A stretch of 64,000 nt of DNA from Zhengella mangrovi (lineage in GTDB: Bacteria > Pseudomonadota > Alphaproteobacteria > Rhizobiales > Rhizobiaceae): the NCBI RefSeq assembly GCF_002727065.1, contig NZ_PDVP01000001.1, positions 682,001-746,000 of the forward strand. Reading direction: 5' to 3'. Both the position numbers and the translations under genes were made by a program. Each line of letters opens with the position of its first letter. Position 1 is the first letter of the stretch. Below the pieces are notes generated by a model, which searched no databases, had not been told where the DNA came from, and saw nothing but the letters and a program-made list of their open reading frames with translations. Positions 9,822-21,446 of this stretch are shown piece by piece.

Positions 9822-10933
9822 ACGACCAGCAATCGGCTTCCGGCGCGCCGCAATCCGCCGACGCTCAACCAGAGCCCCCCAGTCCGGAAACAGGGCAGGA
9901 GTCCGCGCGCCCGCGGTCTCTGCTGCGCCGCTTTGCCGAACGCCTGCGCACCAAGAACGGCACCAGCCTGCGGGACGACCTGACCGACGCCCTGGCGGAG
10001 GAGAGCGGCCACAGGAACGCCTTCACGCCGGAAGAGCGCGCCATGCTCAACAACATCCTCACCCTGCGCGAATTGCGGGTCGAGGACGTGATGGTGGCGC
10101 GCGCCGAGATCGATGCGGTCGAACTGTCCACCACGCTCGGCGAACTGCTGGTCATGCTGGAAAATTCCGGCCATTCGCGCCTGCCGGTCTACGACGATAC
10201 CCTGGACGATCCGCGCGGCATGATCCACATCCGCGACGTCCTCAACTACGTGACCCGGGCCGCCAAGGGGCGCAGGAAACGCGGCCGTCCCCGCAAGGAT
10301 GCCGCCGAAGCGGCGGCGGCGACCCCGGATCTCGATCTTTCGCTGGTCGAGCTGTCGCGCCCCTTGCGCGATCTGAACATGATCCGCCCGGTGCTCTTCG
10401 TGCCGCCTTCCATGCTGGCTTCCGACCTGATGGCGCGCATGCGGGCCGCGCGCATCCAGATGGCGCTGGTCATCGATGAATACGGCGGCACCGACGGCCT
10501 GGTCTCGCTCGAGGACATCGTGGAAATGGTCGTCGGCGACATCGAGGACGAGCACGACGACGACGAGCCCATGGTCACGCAGACCGGCGACGGCGTCTAT
10601 GTCGTCGATGCCCGCGCCGAGATCGACGAGGTCGCCCGCATGATCGGCAGCGGTTTCTCCGCCGGCGAGCACGAGGAAGACGTCGATACCGTGGGCGGCA
10701 TGATCTTCAACACGCTTGGCCGCGTGCCGGTGCGCGGCGAGGTGGTGCAGGCCATTCCGGGCTTCGAGTTCCACGTCCTCGATGCCGACCCGCGGCGCGT
10801 CAAGCGTGTCCGCATCGTGCAGGTGCGCGCCGGCCACGGCCGCCGCCGCTTGCCCCCGAAACCGGCCAACAGCGGGGAGCCGGCCGCGGAGCCGGCACCC
10901 GAGGCCGTGCCCGAGCGTTCCGAAGCCGGGTAG
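9818..10933 (+). CDS. corC: CorC/HlyC-type CBS-domain protein
   Basis: A 371-residue cytoplasmic protein with no membrane segments. A charged, low-complexity N-terminus is followed by two CBS modules (about residues 85-150 and 185-245; [13 protein letters not shown] and [19 protein letters not shown]) and a C-terminal CorC_HlyC domain (250-340). Such proteins are linked to magnesium/cobalt efflux; in this gene order the protein is thought to act with lnt and ybeY. Start ATGA overlaps ybeY. A 175-bp gap separates it from lnt; I see no clear terminator in that gap. Confidence 0.9.
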   Translation: MNDQQSASGAPQSADAQPEPPSPETGQESARPRSLLRRFAERLRTKNGTSLRDDLTDALAEESGHRNAFTPEERAMLNNILTLRELRVEDVMVARAEIDAVELSTTLGELLVMLENSGHSRLPVYDDTLDDPRGMIHIRDVLNYVTRAAKGRRKRGRPRKDAAEAAAATPDLDLSLVELSRPLRDLNMIRPVLFVPPSMLASDLMARMRAARIQMALVIDEYGGTDGLVSLEDIVEMVVGDIEDEHDDDEPMVTQTGDGVYVVDARAEIDEVARMIGSGFSAGEHEEDVDTVGGMIFNTLGRVPVRGEVVQAIPGFEFHVLDADPRRVKRVRIVQVRAGHGRRRLPPKPANSGEPAAEPAPEAVPERSEAG

Positions 10934-11108
10934 CCCCCGGCGGCCCGCCTGGCGGCAAGGCGCCGACCTCGTCCTGCGGGCATTCGGCGGATCGGCATCT
11001 CGTTTCCCGGTCCGGCCGTTCCCGGACGATTCAATATTCGGCGGAAATGCTCTAAGTCTGGAGCGTCGTGATTCGCACGGCAACGGGGGCAAACGGCGCG
11101 GGAGCTCC

Positions 11109-12698
11109 ATGGAGCGTCTGTCAGGCAGGATCATCCTCTTGTGGGGCTGGAAGCGATGGACCGTCGCCTTCCTTGCCGGCGTGCTTGCCGTGCTCGCCCA
11201 GCCGCCCTTCGATTTCTTCGCGGTCTGCTTCGTCTCCTTCCCCGTCCTGGTCTGGCTGCTCGACGGCGCGGCCGGTGACGAGGCGCGCGGGCCGGTCTCC
11301 CGCATCCTGCCCTTCTTCGGTATCGGCTGGTGGTTCGGCTTCGGCTATTTCGTCGCCGGGCTGTGGTGGATCGGCAATGCCCTGCTGGTCGAAGCCGACA
11401 GCTTTGCCTGGGCCATGCCTTTCGCTGTGGTCGGCCTGCCCGCCGTCCTCGCCCTGTTCTATGGCCTGGCCTGTGCGCTCGCCCGCCTGCTGTGGCGCCA
11501 TGACCTCGGGCGCATTTTCGCGCTGGCCTTCGGCTTCGGCGCCGCCGAATGGGCCCGCGCCGTGCTCTTCACCGGCTTTCCTTGGAATGCCATCGGCCAG
11601 GCCGCGATGCCCGTGCCGCTGCTGATGCAGAGCGCGGCGGTGATCGGCCTGTTCGGAATGAATGCCCTTTCCGTCTATGTCTTCGCCAGCCCCGCGCTTC
11701 TTGGCGGCCGCCGCTGGCGACGCACCGGCCTTGCCGTCGCGCTTGCCCTCGTGCTCGCCCATGTCGGCTTCGGCTACTGGCGCCTGGCGCAGCCGGACGC
11801 AGGGGACGTGCCGACGGTGCGGGTCCGCCTTGTCCAGCCGTCGATCGCCCAGGATCTGAAATGGAACCCGGAAACGCGGGGCAGGATCTTCGAGACCTAC
11901 CTCGCCATGACCGCCGCCCGGCCCGAGGACGGCGGGCCGGCGCCGCAATTGATCGTCTGGCCGGAAACCGCCGTTCCCTGGCTGCTGACCGAGCGCCCGG
12001 AAGTCCTGTCGGCCATCGGCGCGACGCTCGCCGACGATCAGGTCCTGCTGGCCGGGGCGGTGAGGGCCGAAGGCGACGTCTCCAGCCAGTCGGCGCGTTT
12101 CTACAACTCGATCACCGCGATCAACGGCAAGGGCGAGATCATCGAAGCGGCCGACAAGATGCACCTCGTTCCCTTCGGCGAGTACCTTCCCTTCTCCGGC
12201 CTGCTTTCGGCGGCCGGCCTCGAGCAGGTCGCCCATGCGCCGGGACAGTTCACGCCGGCAGCGTCCCGCCACACCATGGACCTGCCTGACGGGATCACCG
12301 CACTGCCTCTTGTCTGCTACGAGGTCATCTTCCCCTTCGAGGCCGGCCGCGCCGAGGGAAAACCGGCCAACCTGATCGTCAACGTGACCAATGACGCCTG
12401 GTACGGGCGGACCCCGGGCCCCTGGCAGCATTTCCGCCAGGCGCAGATCCGTGCCGTGGAGCTGGGCCTCCCGCTGCTGCGCGCCGCCAACAACGGCATC
12501 AGCGCTTATGTCGATCCAAAGGGACGCGTGATCGAGGCGCTGGCGCTCGATTCCGTGGGTGTGATCGACGCGAAGGTCCGGTTGGAGCGGCTTGACGCTT
12601 CGTTCGGCAATATTTTAGTGAACAGCGTGTTCGCTAATATGCTAGCCTTGTTCATGGCGTTGGTTTTCGCCATTGCGGCAAGAGTAAGGCCGAATTGA
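11109..12698 (+). CDS. lnt: Apolipoprotein N-acyltransferase
   Basis: A 529-residue inner-membrane enzyme that adds the third acyl chain to lipoproteins. There are about six to seven hydrophobic helices in residues 10-210, then a periplasmic nitrilase-like domain whose catalytic triad is visible as E in WPETAVPW near residue 285, K in [13 protein letters not shown] near 350 and C in CYEVIFPF near 405. A last helix closes the protein ([18 protein letters not shown]). The ATG at 11109 begins MERLSGRI and is preceded by GGGAG. The XRE regulator follows after 142 bp. Confidence 0.95.
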   Translation: MERLSGRIILLWGWKRWTVAFLAGVLAVLAQPPFDFFAVCFVSFPVLVWLLDGAAGDEARGPVSRILPFFGIGWWFGFGYFVAGLWWIGNALLVEADSFAWAMPFAVVGLPAVLALFYGLACALARLLWRHDLGRIFALAFGFGAAEWARAVLFTGFPWNAIGQAAMPVPLLMQSAAVIGLFGMNALSVYVFASPALLGGRRWRRTGLAVALALVLAHVGFGYWRLAQPDAGDVPTVRVRLVQPSIAQDLKWNPETRGRIFETYLAMTAARPEDGGPAPQLIVWPETAVPWLLTERPEVLSAIGATLADDQVLLAGAVRAEGDVSSQSARFYNSITAINGKGEIIEAADKMHLVPFGEYLPFSGLLSAAGLEQVAHAPGQFTPAASRHTMDLPDGITALPLVCYEVIFPFEAGRAEGKPANLIVNVTNDAWYGRTPGPWQHFRQAQIRAVELGLPLLRAANNGISAYVDPKGRVIEALALDSVGVIDAKVRLERLDASFGNILVNSVFANMLALFMALVFAIAARVRPN

Positions 12699-12840
12699 CA
12701 CGCTGGCGAATGCAGGCCCATAGTGCAACCTCCGGCATAGGAAAGCTGACCGCAGTTTGTGCTTGTGGGGGCATGTGGTGAATGAGGCTTTCTCGCCGGA
12801 TAACAAATCGAACAAGTCCGTGGCGCACGGCGAGGACAAC

Positions 12841-13254
12841 ATGACAGAGAACAAGAAGAAACCGAATCCGATCGACATTCATGTCGGCAGCCGAATCCGG
12901 CTGCGACGCAACATGCTGGGAATGAGCCAGGAGAAGCTGGGTGAGAGCCTTGGCATTACCTTCCAGCAGATCCAGAAGTACGAAAAGGGCACCAACCGCG
13001 TCGGGGCAAGCCGGTTGCAGGCGATCTCTGACGTGCTCCAGGTTCCCGTGGCCTTTTTCTTCGAGGACGCGCCCGGCCAGTCCAATGCGCCAGAAGGACT
13101 CGCCGAGGACAGTTCCACCTCCTATGTCGTCGACTTCCTGAATTCCACCGAGGGCCTCCAGCTCAACCGCGCCTTCGTCAAGATCAGCGATCCCAAGGTG
13201 CGCCGCAAGGTGATCGACCTGGTGCGCACGCTCGGCGACAGCGACGCGGACTGA
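12841..13254 (+). CDS. XRE/Cro-type regulator of the PraR/PhrR kind
   Basis: A 137-residue DNA-binding protein. An HTH_3 domain occupies residues 15-70 (RIRLRRNMLGMSQEKLGESL, then QQIQKYEKGTNRVGASRL). A short C-terminal part follows, with SYVVDFLNSTEGLQLNRAFVKI. The family, called PraR or PhrR in rhizobia, is fixed between lnt and metK in this order and controls quorum, biofilm or stress genes in the species studied. The ATG at 12841 follows GAGGAC; an upstream GTG (12781) and ATG (12757) are in frame but less likely. It ends at a 15-bp terminator, so metK has its own promoter. Confidence 0.9.
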   Translation: MTENKKKPNPIDIHVGSRIRLRRNMLGMSQEKLGESLGITFQQIQKYEKGTNRVGASRLQAISDVLQVPVAFFFEDAPGQSNAPEGLAEDSSTSYVVDFLNSTEGLQLNRAFVKISDPKVRRKVIDLVRTLGDSDAD

Positions 13255-13285
13255 CCGTCGCACGGCAACCATCCGTTTTCCCTGC

Positions 13286-13320
13286 AAACCCGCCCGTCGC
13301 AGGCCGCGACGGGCGGGTTT
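13286..13320 (+). terminator. Strong hairpin terminator after the XRE gene
   Basis: A perfect 15-bp inverted repeat (AAACCCGCCCGTCGC and its complement) surrounds a 5-base loop, ending in TTT. It lies 31 bp after the stop and insulates metK from the regulator gene. Confidence 0.85.
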
Positions 13321-13325
13321 ATGCG

Positions 13326-13341
13326 TCCGGACATGTCCGGA
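13326..13341. promoter_or_regulatory. Perfect 16-bp palindrome upstream of metK
   Basis: TCCGGACATGTCCGGA reads identically on both strands. It sits 5 bp after the XRE terminator, five bases before a TTGACG -35-like hexamer (13347-13352), and about 90 bp before the metK ATG. The position suits an operator for a dimeric regulator; the neighbouring XRE protein is one candidate. Confidence 0.5.
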
Positions 13342-13385
13342 AGCGGTTGACGAAACATGGAACAGTTGGCAAAAGGCCAGCGCCC

Positions 13386-13413
13386 GGCGCGACCGCAATG
13401 GAGCGCCCTTTTT
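13386..13413 (+). promoter_or_regulatory. Possible attenuator-like hairpin in the metK leader
   Basis: GGCGC (13386-13390) can pair with GCGCC (13403-13407), followed by five T residues at 13409-13413, only 17 bases before the metK start. The stem is short and the loop long. An alternative pairing with GCGCCC just upstream is possible. No known SAM riboswitch consensus could be matched by eye. Confidence 0.25.
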
Positions 13414-13430
13414 CTTGAGTGGAACCCCCA

Positions 13431-14699
<1,269 letters not shown>

Positions 14700-14715
14700 A
14701 CGGGAACCGGCGGGC

Positions 14716-15414
14716 ATGGGCGAGGAGCGCAAGAGCCGGGCGACCGAGGCCTTCTTCGGTCGCCGCCACGGAAAGACCTTGCGTCCCCGCCAGGCCGAAA
14801 GTCTCGACGAGACGCTGGCCCGCCTGCGGCTGGATCCGGCTTTGCCGCCGCCGCGGCCGCTGGAAGCCCTCTTCGAAGCGCCCGTTTCCGGTGTCCGTCT
14901 CGAGATCGGCTTCGGCGGTGGCGAGCACCTCCACCATGAGACCGGGCGCCATCCCGGCACCGGCTTCATCGGCGTCGAGCCCTTCGTCAACGGCATGGCC
15001 AAGCTCTGCCGCCAGCTCGACGAGGAGCCGCGCGCCAACCTGCGCCTCTACGACGACGACGCCACCCGCATTCTCGACTGGCTGCCGGACGCCTCGCTTG
15101 CCGGGATCGACCTGTTCTATCCCGATCCCTGGCCGAAGAAGCGGCACTGGAAGCGCCGCTTCGTCAGCCGCGCCAACCTCGACCGCTTCGCCCGCGTCCT
15201 GGAGCCGGGCGGCCGCTTCCGCTTCGCCTCCGACATCGACACCTATGTCAACTGGACGCTGCAGCATTGCCGCGCCCACCCTGCCTTCGATTGGCAGGCG
15301 GCCAGCGCGCAGGACTGGCACACCCCCTACGAGGGCTGGCCGGGTACCCGCTACGAGGCCAAGGCCGTGCGCGAGGGCCGCACGCCCGCTTACCTGACGT
15401 TCCTGCGCACTTGA
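14716..15414 (+). CDS. trmB: tRNA (guanine-N7-)-methyltransferase TrmB
   Basis: A 232-residue class I SAM methyltransferase that makes m7G46 in tRNA. SAM-binding motif [19 protein letters not shown] lies near residue 60, the acidic loop [10 protein letters not shown] near 110, and the family hallmark [15 protein letters not shown] near 137. ATG at 14716 starts 16 bp after metK, whose product supplies the SAM. Length and C-terminus ([12 protein letters not shown]) are normal. Confidence 0.95.
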   Translation: MGEERKSRATEAFFGRRHGKTLRPRQAESLDETLARLRLDPALPPPRPLEALFEAPVSGVRLEIGFGGGEHLHHETGRHPGTGFIGVEPFVNGMAKLCRQLDEEPRANLRLYDDDATRILDWLPDASLAGIDLFYPDPWPKKRHWKRRFVSRANLDRFARVLEPGGRFRFASDIDTYVNWTLQHCRAHPAFDWQAASAQDWHTPYEGWPGTRYEAKAVREGRTPAYLTFLRT

Positions 15415-15445
15415 AGACCCGCGCCGCCGCGCCAGATCCCCGGGC

Positions 15446-15634
15446 ATGAAGAGATCTACGCCTGATCGGTTCCTGAAGAGCAAGGGCCTGCCGCAGAAGG
15501 TCTGTGCTGCATGCGGCCGGCCCTTCGCCTGGCGCCGCAAGTGGGCGCGCGACTGGGAAGCGGTGCGCTACTGCTCCGATCGCTGCCGCAGGCAGGGGCG
15601 GATGCGGCCTGGCGGGCACGGCGCCACCGCCTGA
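15446..15634 (+). CDS. DUF2256 small zinc-ribbon protein
   Basis: A 62-residue protein with [20 protein letters not shown] then YCSDRCRRQ. Two CxxC-type knuckles spaced as in DUF2256 suggest a small zinc-binding protein of unknown function. The match spans the full domain, which supports a real gene despite its size. ATG at 15446 begins MKRSTPDRF. It follows trmB by 31 bp on the same strand. Confidence 0.8.
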   Translation: MKRSTPDRFLKSKGLPQKVCAACGRPFAWRRKWARDWEAVRYCSDRCRRQGRMRPGGHGATA

Positions 15635-15669
15635 AACCGGCCGCCCGTGGCGCATGCCATGCGCCCCGC

Positions 15670-15698
15670 TTGCGTTTTCGCGCGAACAGGCCTATATG
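15670..15698 (+). promoter_or_regulatory. Predicted promoter of the rimP-nusA-infB operon
   Basis: TTGCGT at 15670-15675 and TATATG at 15693-15698 are separated by 17 bases, a good fit to a housekeeping alphaproteobacterial promoter. Transcription would start near 15705 and give a leader of about 100 nt containing the hairpin at 15724-15756. Confidence 0.5.
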
Positions 15699-15723
15699 GA
15701 CCTCAAATTCTTGGTCGTATGAC

Positions 15724-15756
15724 GGAGAGTGGGTCCCGCCGGTCCCGCTCTTTTTT
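15724..15756 (+). terminator. Terminator/attenuator in the rimP-nusA leader
   Basis: AGAGTGGG (15726-15733) pairs with CCCGCTCT (15744-15751) over eight pairs, one of them G-U, with a 10-base loop, followed by a run of six T ending at 15756. It lies between the predicted promoter and the rimP start. It therefore looks like an intrinsic terminator inside the leader of an operon that encodes the termination factor NusA. Confidence 0.6.
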
Positions 15757-15808
15757 GTTACCCGCAACGGGAACCGTCGGCGGCCGGCAGACCACGTATC
15801 GGGACCCA

Positions 15809-16420
15809 GTGTTGGAAAAAGCAGACGACCGCATCATCCGTGAAACCGGTATCGACGCCCGCATCGCCGCCATCGTCGAGCCGGTGATCGTTGGTATGGG
15901 CTTCCGCCTCGTGCGGGTTCGCCTGTCCGGGCAGAACGGTCTGACGCTGCAGGTCATGGCGGAACGCCCGGACGGCACGATCACCGTCGAGGACTGCGAG
16001 GAACTCTCCCGCGCCATTTCTCCCGCGCTCGATGTGGACGACCCGGTGGACGGCGCCTACCATCTGGAAGTGTCGTCGCCCGGCATTGACCGCCCAATGG
16101 TGCGCCGCTCCGACTTTTCCGACTGGCAGGGCCACGTGGTGAAGCTGGAGACGGCCATCCTGGTCGACGGGCGCAAGCGCTTCAAGGGGAAGATCGCCGT
16201 GGTCTCGGAAGACGGCTTCACGCTGGAGCGCGACCAGATGAGCTACGGCGACGAGCCGACGGTGGACATTCCCTTCGACGCGGTCGCCGATGCGCGGCTC
16301 ATCCTCACCGACGACCTCATTCGCGATGCGTTGAAAAAGGACAAGGCGGCGCGCAAGGCCCGCAAGAAAGGCGGCAAGGCGCAAGAGGCGCCGGCCGGAG
16401 ACAGTGACAACGAGGACTGA
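15809..16420 (+). CDS. rimP: Ribosome maturation factor RimP
   Basis: A 203-residue factor for 30S subunit maturation. The N-terminal domain is recognisable from [20 protein letters not shown] and [11 protein letters not shown]; the middle has [19 protein letters not shown] and [14 protein letters not shown]. The C-terminal SH3-like domain is followed by a lysine-rich tail typical of alphaproteobacteria. I choose GTG at 15809, behind GGGA. The in-frame ATG at 15719 would place the coding region through the leader terminator and adds residues unlike the family. Opens the rimP-nusA-ylxR-infB operon. Confidence 0.9.
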   Translation: MLEKADDRIIRETGIDARIAAIVEPVIVGMGFRLVRVRLSGQNGLTLQVMAERPDGTITVEDCEELSRAISPALDVDDPVDGAYHLEVSSPGIDRPMVRRSDFSDWQGHVVKLETAILVDGRKRFKGKIAVVSEDGFTLERDQMSYGDEPTVDIPFDAVADARLILTDDLIRDALKKDKAARKARKKGGKAQEAPAGDSDNED

Positions 16421-16479
16421 CGTTTCGAAGGCCCGCGACCAGGCAGGAGCCGGGCGGGCGTTCCACAAGGGAGACCACA

Positions 16480-18099
16480 ATGGCCATCAGTGCAAACAGG
16501 CTTGAACTCATCCAGATCGCCGACGCGGTGGCACGCGAGAAGTCGATCGACAAGAGCATCGTCATCCAGGCCATGGCGGACGCCATCGGCAAGGCGGCGC
16601 GCTCGCGCTACGGCCAGGAAACCAACATCCGGGTCGACATCAACCCGAACACCGGCGAGATGAAGCTTCAGCGCCTGATGGACGTGGTCGATGCCGTCGA
16701 GGATTTCTCGACCCAGATTTCGCTCGACGAGGCCCGCTCGCGCAATCCCGACGCCCAGGTCGGCGACCAGATCGCCGAGCAGCTCCCGCCGCTGGACTTC
16801 GGCCGCATCGCCGCCCAGTCGGCCAAGCAGGTGATCGTCCAGAAGGTGCGCGAAGCCGAGCGCGACCGCCAGTTCGAGGAATACAAGAACCGCATCGGCG
16901 AGATCGTCAACGGCACGGTCAAGCGCGTCGAATACGGCAACGTCATCGTGGACCTGGGCCGCGGCGAGGCGATCATCCGCCGCGACGAGCTGATCCCGCG
17001 CGAGATCTTCAAGTATGGCGACCGCGTGCGCGCCTATGTCTACGACGTGCGCCGCGAGCCGCGCGGTCCGCAGATCTTCCTGTCGCGCAGCCACCCGCAG
17101 TTCATGGCCAAGCTGTTCCAGATGGAAGTGCCGGAAATCTACGACGGCATCATCGAGATCAAGTCGGTGGCCCGTGACCCGGGATCGCGTGCCAAGATCG
17201 CCGTCGTCAGCCGCGATTCCTCCATCGATCCGGTCGGCGCCTGCGTCGGCATGCGCGGCAGCCGCGTCCAGGCCGTCGTCGGCGAACTGCAGGGCGAGAA
17301 GATCGACATCATTCCCTGGTCGCCGGATGCCGCGTCCTTCATCGTCAACGCGCTGCAGCCGGCCGAAGTGGCCAAGGTCGTGCTCGACGAGGATGCCGAG
17401 CGCATCGAGGTCGTGGTGCCGGATGAGCAGCTGAGCCTGGCCATCGGCCGCCGCGGCCAGAACGTCCGCCTGGCCTCGCAGCTCACCGGATGGGATATCG
17501 ACATCCTGACCGAGGAAGAGGAATCGGCGCGCCGCCAGAAGGAATTCGTCGAGCGTTCCAACCTGTTCATGGACGCCCTCAACGTCGACGAGATGGTCGG
17601 CCAGGTGCTGGCCTCGGAAGGCTTCACCTCGGTCGAGGAAGTGGCCTACGTCGACCTCGACGAGATTTCCTCCATCGACGGTTTCGACGAGGATACCGCC
17701 CAGGAAATCCAGAACCGCGCCCGCGACTACCTGGAGGCCATCGAGGCCGAGCTGGACGAGAAGCGCCGCAGCCTCGGCGTCGAGGACGAGCTGCGCCAGG
17801 TGCCGGGCATGACGACCGCCATGATGGCCGCCGTCGGCGAGGACGGCGTCAAGACCATCGAGGACTTCGCCGGCTACGCCGCCGACGACCTGGTCGGCTG
17901 GCGCGAGCGCAAGGATGGCGAGACCACGGTGCACGATGGTGTCTTCACGCCGTTCGGCACCACCCACGCCGAGGCCGAGGAAATGGTCATGGCAGCCCGC
18001 CTGATGGCCGGCTGGGTGACCGAAGAGGACCTGGCCCCCGCGGCGGATACGGAAGCCGAAGAGGTTGCCGAAGGTGAAACGCAGGAGGCCGGGGCCTGA
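16480..18099 (+). CDS. nusA: Transcription termination/antitermination factor NusA
   Basis: A 539-residue RNA-polymerase-binding protein that modulates pausing, termination and antitermination. An N-terminal polymerase-binding domain (1-130) is followed by S1 (about 140-200, [20 protein letters not shown]), two KH domains (200-345, with [16 protein letters not shown] and [15 protein letters not shown]) and two acidic C-terminal helix-hairpin repeats with an extra acidic tail to 539. ATG at 16480 follows AAGGGAGA. It is the second gene after rimP (59-bp gap) and may feed back on the leader hairpin upstream. Confidence 0.97.
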   Translation: MAISANRLELIQIADAVAREKSIDKSIVIQAMADAIGKAARSRYGQETNIRVDINPNTGEMKLQRLMDVVDAVEDFSTQISLDEARSRNPDAQVGDQIAEQLPPLDFGRIAAQSAKQVIVQKVREAERDRQFEEYKNRIGEIVNGTVKRVEYGNVIVDLGRGEAIIRRDELIPREIFKYGDRVRAYVYDVRREPRGPQIFLSRSHPQFMAKLFQMEVPEIYDGIIEIKSVARDPGSRAKIAVVSRDSSIDPVGACVGMRGSRVQAVVGELQGEKIDIIPWSPDAASFIVNALQPAEVAKVVLDEDAERIEVVVPDEQLSLAIGRRGQNVRLASQLTGWDIDILTEEEESARRQKEFVERSNLFMDALNVDEMVGQVLASEGFTSVEEVAYVDLDEISSIDGFDEDTAQEIQNRARDYLEAIEAELDEKRRSLGVEDELRQVPGMTTAMMAAVGEDGVKTIEDFAGYAADDLVGWRERKDGETTVHDGVFTPFGTTHAEAEEMVMAARLMAGWVTEEDLAPAADTEAEEVAEGETQEAGA

Positions 18100-18148
18100 T
18101 GGCCCGGCCGGCCGCTGGACACGGGCGAGGGAGCGCTGATTGGAAGCG

Positions 18149-18778
18149 ATGGCCGAACGGACATGCATTGTCACGCGCCAGGCGGGCGAACCGGATCGGC
18201 TGATCCGCTTCGTCGCCGGGCCGGACCTGTCCGTCGTCCCCGATCTCAAGCGCAACCTGCCCGGCCGCGGCTGCTGGGTGACGGCAACACGGGCCCGGGT
18301 CGACCAGGCGGCGCGGAAGAACCTCTTCCGCCGCGCCCTCAAGGCCGAGGTGAGCGTGGATCCCGAACTGGGCGCGCTTGTCGACCGCCTACTGGTAAAA
18401 TCCGCGCTCGGGGCCATATTGATGGCAAGGAAGGCGGGTCAGTTCGTGACCGGCTCCGCCAAGTGCGATGCCGCCGTCCGCTCCGGACAGGCCGTGGCCG
18501 TCCTTCACGCCTTCGAGGCGGCGCCGGACGGGGTCCGCAAGCTGGATCAGGCGCGCCGGGCGGTTGAATATATGGATGGTCCGGTTATACCGGCCTTCAA
18601 ACTCTTCCCCGAGGCCGAATTGGGTTTGGCAATCGGGGGTACAAATGTGATACATGCAGCCGTGCTCGACGGGCAGGCCGGCCGGGCGGCGGTCAAACGC
18701 ATTGTTGCGTTGCACGAATACCGGGAAGGCCCCGGCACTGAGACGGATGCGGCCAAAGCCGCAAAGGATGATAGATGA
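18149..18778 (+). CDS. ylxR: YlxR (DUF448) RNA-binding protein with L7Ae-like C-terminus
   Basis: A 209-residue protein. The N-terminal YlxR domain shows [20 protein letters not shown] and [14 protein letters not shown]; the second half ([20 protein letters not shown]) resembles the L7Ae/YlxQ ribosomal fold. The fused form is usual in alphaproteobacteria. It likely binds RNA during translation or acts with NusA and IF2. The ATG at 18149 follows GGAAG; an in-frame TTG at 18140 after GAGGGAG would add three residues. Its stop overlaps infB by four bases (ATGA). Confidence 0.88.
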   Translation: MAERTCIVTRQAGEPDRLIRFVAGPDLSVVPDLKRNLPGRGCWVTATRARVDQAARKNLFRRALKAEVSVDPELGALVDRLLVKSALGAILMARKAGQFVTGSAKCDAAVRSGQAVAVLHAFEAAPDGVRKLDQARRAVEYMDGPVIPAFKLFPEAELGLAIGGTNVIHAAVLDGQAGRAAVKRIVALHEYREGPGTETDAAKAAKDDR

Positions 18779-21339
18779 GCGATAGCAAATCGGGCGACGA
18801 CAAGACCCTCCACGTAGCCTCCAAGAAGACCCTCACGATCAAGCGTGGCGGGAACGAGCAGGGCGTGGTGCGGCAGAATTTCTCCCACGGGCGTTCCAAG
18901 GCGGTCGTCGTCGAGACCAAGAAGCGCAAGTTCTCCCGCCCGGATGAAAAGCCGGCCGCGGAAGTGAAGAAGCCGGCTGCGCCCGCAGCGGCAGCACCGG
19001 CTCCCGCGCCCCGGCCAGCCCCGTCGGCGCCGCGCCCTGCGCCGCGCCCGGTTCAGACGTCGGCAGCCTCCGACCTGTCCAACCACGAGATGGATGCCCG
19101 CCGCCGCGCGCTGGAAGAAGCCAAGGCCCGTGAGGCCGAGGACCGCGCCAAGGCCGAGGAGGAGGCCCGCCGCCTCGCCGAGGAGGATGCGCGCCGCGCC
19201 CGCGAGCGCGCCGAGCGCGAGCGCCAGGAAGCCGAGGAAGCTGCCCGCAAGCAGGCCGAGGTGGAAGCCCAGGCCATGGCCGAGGAAAAGCAGCGCAAGC
19301 GCGACGTCGAGCCGCCGAAGGCTGCCAAGCCCGAGCCGGAAATCGCCGAGGACGACGACAAGGTGCGTGGTGGTGCCAAGCGTGGCGCGCCGGCCAAGGT
19401 TGATGCCGCGCCCCGCGCGCCGGCCCGTCCGAAGACAGACGAAGGCCGCCGCTCCGGCAAGCTGACGCTCAATCGCGCCCTCAACGACGATGGCGAGGGC
19501 CGCGGCCGGTCGCTGTCGTCCATGCGCCGCCGCCAGGAGAAGTTCAAGCGCTCCATGCAGCAGGAGCCGCGCGAGAAGATCGTGCGCGAGGTCGTTCTCC
19601 CCGAGACCATTTCGGTCCAGGAACTGGCCAACCGCATGGCCGAGCGTGCCGTCGACGTCGTCAAGTACATGATGAAGCAGGGCCAGATGATCAAGCCCGG
19701 CGACATCATCGACGCCGACACCGCGGAAGTGATCGCCGGAGATTTCGGCCACACCGTCAAGCGCGTGTCGGAGTCCGATGTCGAGGACGCCATCATGAAC
19801 GTCGAGGACAAGGCCGAGGATCTGAAGCCGCGTCCGCCGATCGTCACCATCATGGGCCACGTCGACCACGGCAAGACGTCGCTGCTCGATGCCATCCGCA
19901 ATGCCAACGTCGTGTCCGGCGAGGCGGGCGGCATCACCCAGCACATCGGCGCCTACCAGGTCGAGAAGAACGGTCAGAAGATCACCTTCATCGATACGCC
20001 CGGCCACGCGGCCTTCACCGCCATGCGCGCCCGCGGCGCCAACATCACCGACATCGCCATCCTGGTGGTTGCCGCCGATGACAGCGTGATGCCGCAGACG
20101 ATTGAGTCCATCAACCACGCCAAGGCGGCCGGTGTGCCGATCATCGTGGCGATCAACAAGATCGACAAGCCCGCCGCCAACGCCCAGAAGGTGCGCACCG
20201 AGCTGCTCCAGCACGAGGTGTTCGTCGAAAGCATGGGCGGCGAGACGATGGACGTCGAGGTCTCCGCGCTCAAGGGCACCAATCTCGACGGGCTGCTGGA
20301 AGCCATCCTGCTTCAGGCCGAAGTGCTGGAACTGAAGGCCAACCCGGACCGTCCCGCCGAGGGCGCCGTGGTCGAGGCCAAGCTGGACAAGGGCCGCGGC
20401 TCGGTTGCTACCGTCCTGGTCCAGGCCGGCACGCTGCGCACCGGTGACATCCTCGTGGCCGGCAACGAATGGGGCCGCGTCCGCGCGCTCGTCAATGACA
20501 AGGGCGCCCAGCTCAAGGAAGCCGGTCCGGCCATGCCGGTCGAGATCCTCGGCCTGCAGGGAACGCCGCAGGCCGGCGACACCTTCCACGTTGTCGAGAA
20601 CGAGGGCAAGGCCCGCGAGATCGCGGAATACCGCCAGCGCAAGGCGCGCGAGATGGCGGTTGCACGCCAGGCTGGCTCGCGCGGTTCGCTCGAGCAGATG
20701 ATGGCGCAGGCCCGCTCGTCCGAGACGGCCGAGTTCCCGCTGCTCATCAAGGGTGACGTGCAGGGGTCTGTCGAGGCCATTGCCGCCGCGCTCGACAAGC
20801 TCTCCACCGACGAGGTGCGGGCCCGGATCATCCACTCGGGTGCCGGTGCCATCACCGAGTCCGACGTGTCGCTGGCCGAGGCGTCCAACGCCGCGATCAT
20901 CGGCTTCAACGTCCGCGCCAACAAGCAGGCTCGCGACGCCGCCGAACAGGCCGGCATCGAGATCCGCTACTACAACATCATCTACAACCTCGTGGATGAC
21001 GTGAAGGCGGCCATGTCGGGCCTGCTGTCTCCGGAGCGCCGCGAGACCTTCCTCGGCTACGCCGAGATCCTGGAGGTGTTCAACATCACCAAGGTTGGCA
21101 AGGTCGCGGGCTGCCGCGTGACCGAAGGCAAGGTGGAGCGTGGCGTCGGCGTGCGCCTGCTGCGCGACAACGTCGTCATCCACGAAGGCAAGCTCAAGAC
21201 GCTCAAGCGCTTCAAGGACGAGGTCTCCGAGGTCCAGTCCGGCCAGGAATGCGGCATGGCCTTCGAGAACTACGACGACATCCGCCAGGGCGACGTCATC
21301 GAGTGCTTCCGCGTCGAGCAGGTGGCCCGTACGCTCTGA
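18775..21339 (+). CDS. infB: Translation initiation factor IF-2
   Basis: An 854-residue GTPase that brings initiator tRNA to the 30S subunit. Residues 1-270 are a long, charged, alanine-, glutamate- and arginine-rich spacer, probably coiled coil ([20 protein letters not shown]). An IF2_N domain follows ([20 protein letters not shown] near 280). The G domain carries GHVDHGKT near 361, DTPGH near 407 and NKID near 461, then two beta-barrels and the C-terminal tRNA-binding domains. ATG at 18775 overlaps ylxR. The intergenic hairpin at 21365-21396 separates it from rbfA. Confidence 0.97.
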   Translation: MSDSKSGDDKTLHVASKKTLTIKRGGNEQGVVRQNFSHGRSKAVVVETKKRKFSRPDEKPAAEVKKPAAPAAAAPAPAPRPAPSAPRPAPRPVQTSAASDLSNHEMDARRRALEEAKAREAEDRAKAEEEARRLAEEDARRARERAERERQEAEEAARKQAEVEAQAMAEEKQRKRDVEPPKAAKPEPEIAEDDDKVRGGAKRGAPAKVDAAPRAPARPKTDEGRRSGKLTLNRALNDDGEGRGRSLSSMRRRQEKFKRSMQQEPREKIVREVVLPETISVQELANRMAERAVDVVKYMMKQGQMIKPGDIIDADTAEVIAGDFGHTVKRVSESDVEDAIMNVEDKAEDLKPRPPIVTIMGHVDHGKTSLLDAIRNANVVSGEAGGITQHIGAYQVEKNGQKITFIDTPGHAAFTAMRARGANITDIAILVVAADDSVMPQTIESINHAKAAGVPIIVAINKIDKPAANAQKVRTELLQHEVFVESMGGETMDVEVSALKGTNLDGLLEAILLQAEVLELKANPDRPAEGAVVEAKLDKGRGSVATVLVQAGTLRTGDILVAGNEWGRVRALVNDKGAQLKEAGPAMPVEILGLQGTPQAGDTFHVVENEGKAREIAEYRQRKAREMAVARQAGSRGSLEQMMAQARSSETAEFPLLIKGDVQGSVEAIAAALDKLSTDEVRARIIHSGAGAITESDVSLAEASNAAIIGFNVRANKQARDAAEQAGIEIRYYNIIYNLVDDVKAAMSGLLSPERRETFLGYAEILEVFNITKVGKVAGCRVTEGKVERGVGVRLLRDNVVIHEGKLKTLKRFKDEVSEVQSGQECGMAFENYDDIRQGDVIECFRVEQVARTL

Positions 21340-21364
21340 GGCGGGCCGCAGGAGTGAAAACATG

Positions 21365-21396
21365 CCGGACCGGCGCCGTGCCGGTCTGGTTCTTTT
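21365..21396 (+). terminator. Hairpin between infB and rbfA
   Basis: A 10-bp stem (CCGGACCGGC with GCCGGTCTGG, one G-U pair) and a 5-base loop is followed by TTCTTTT. It probably acts as a partial terminator or 3'-end stabiliser after infB, since rbfA and truB continue in the same direction. Confidence 0.55.
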
Positions 21397-21446
21397 GACG
21401 CACGGAAAGCGGTTCCAGTCCGCTGCCGTGAATCAGGGACAGGACA

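Noticed and set aside
13345-13430. A SAM/SAH or SAM-II riboswitch before metK
   Set aside because: A short AATGGAGC block recalls SAM/SAH elements, but the required stem does not form convincingly, so I report only a weak hairpin.
15719-15808. ATG at 15719 as the start of rimP
   Set aside because: It would translate through the leader terminator, lacks a ribosome site and adds residues unlike the family.
18547-21363. A 938-codon frame antisense to infB
   Set aside because: Same GC-bias shadow. The product is a leucine/glycine/histidine-rich string with no plausible start context.
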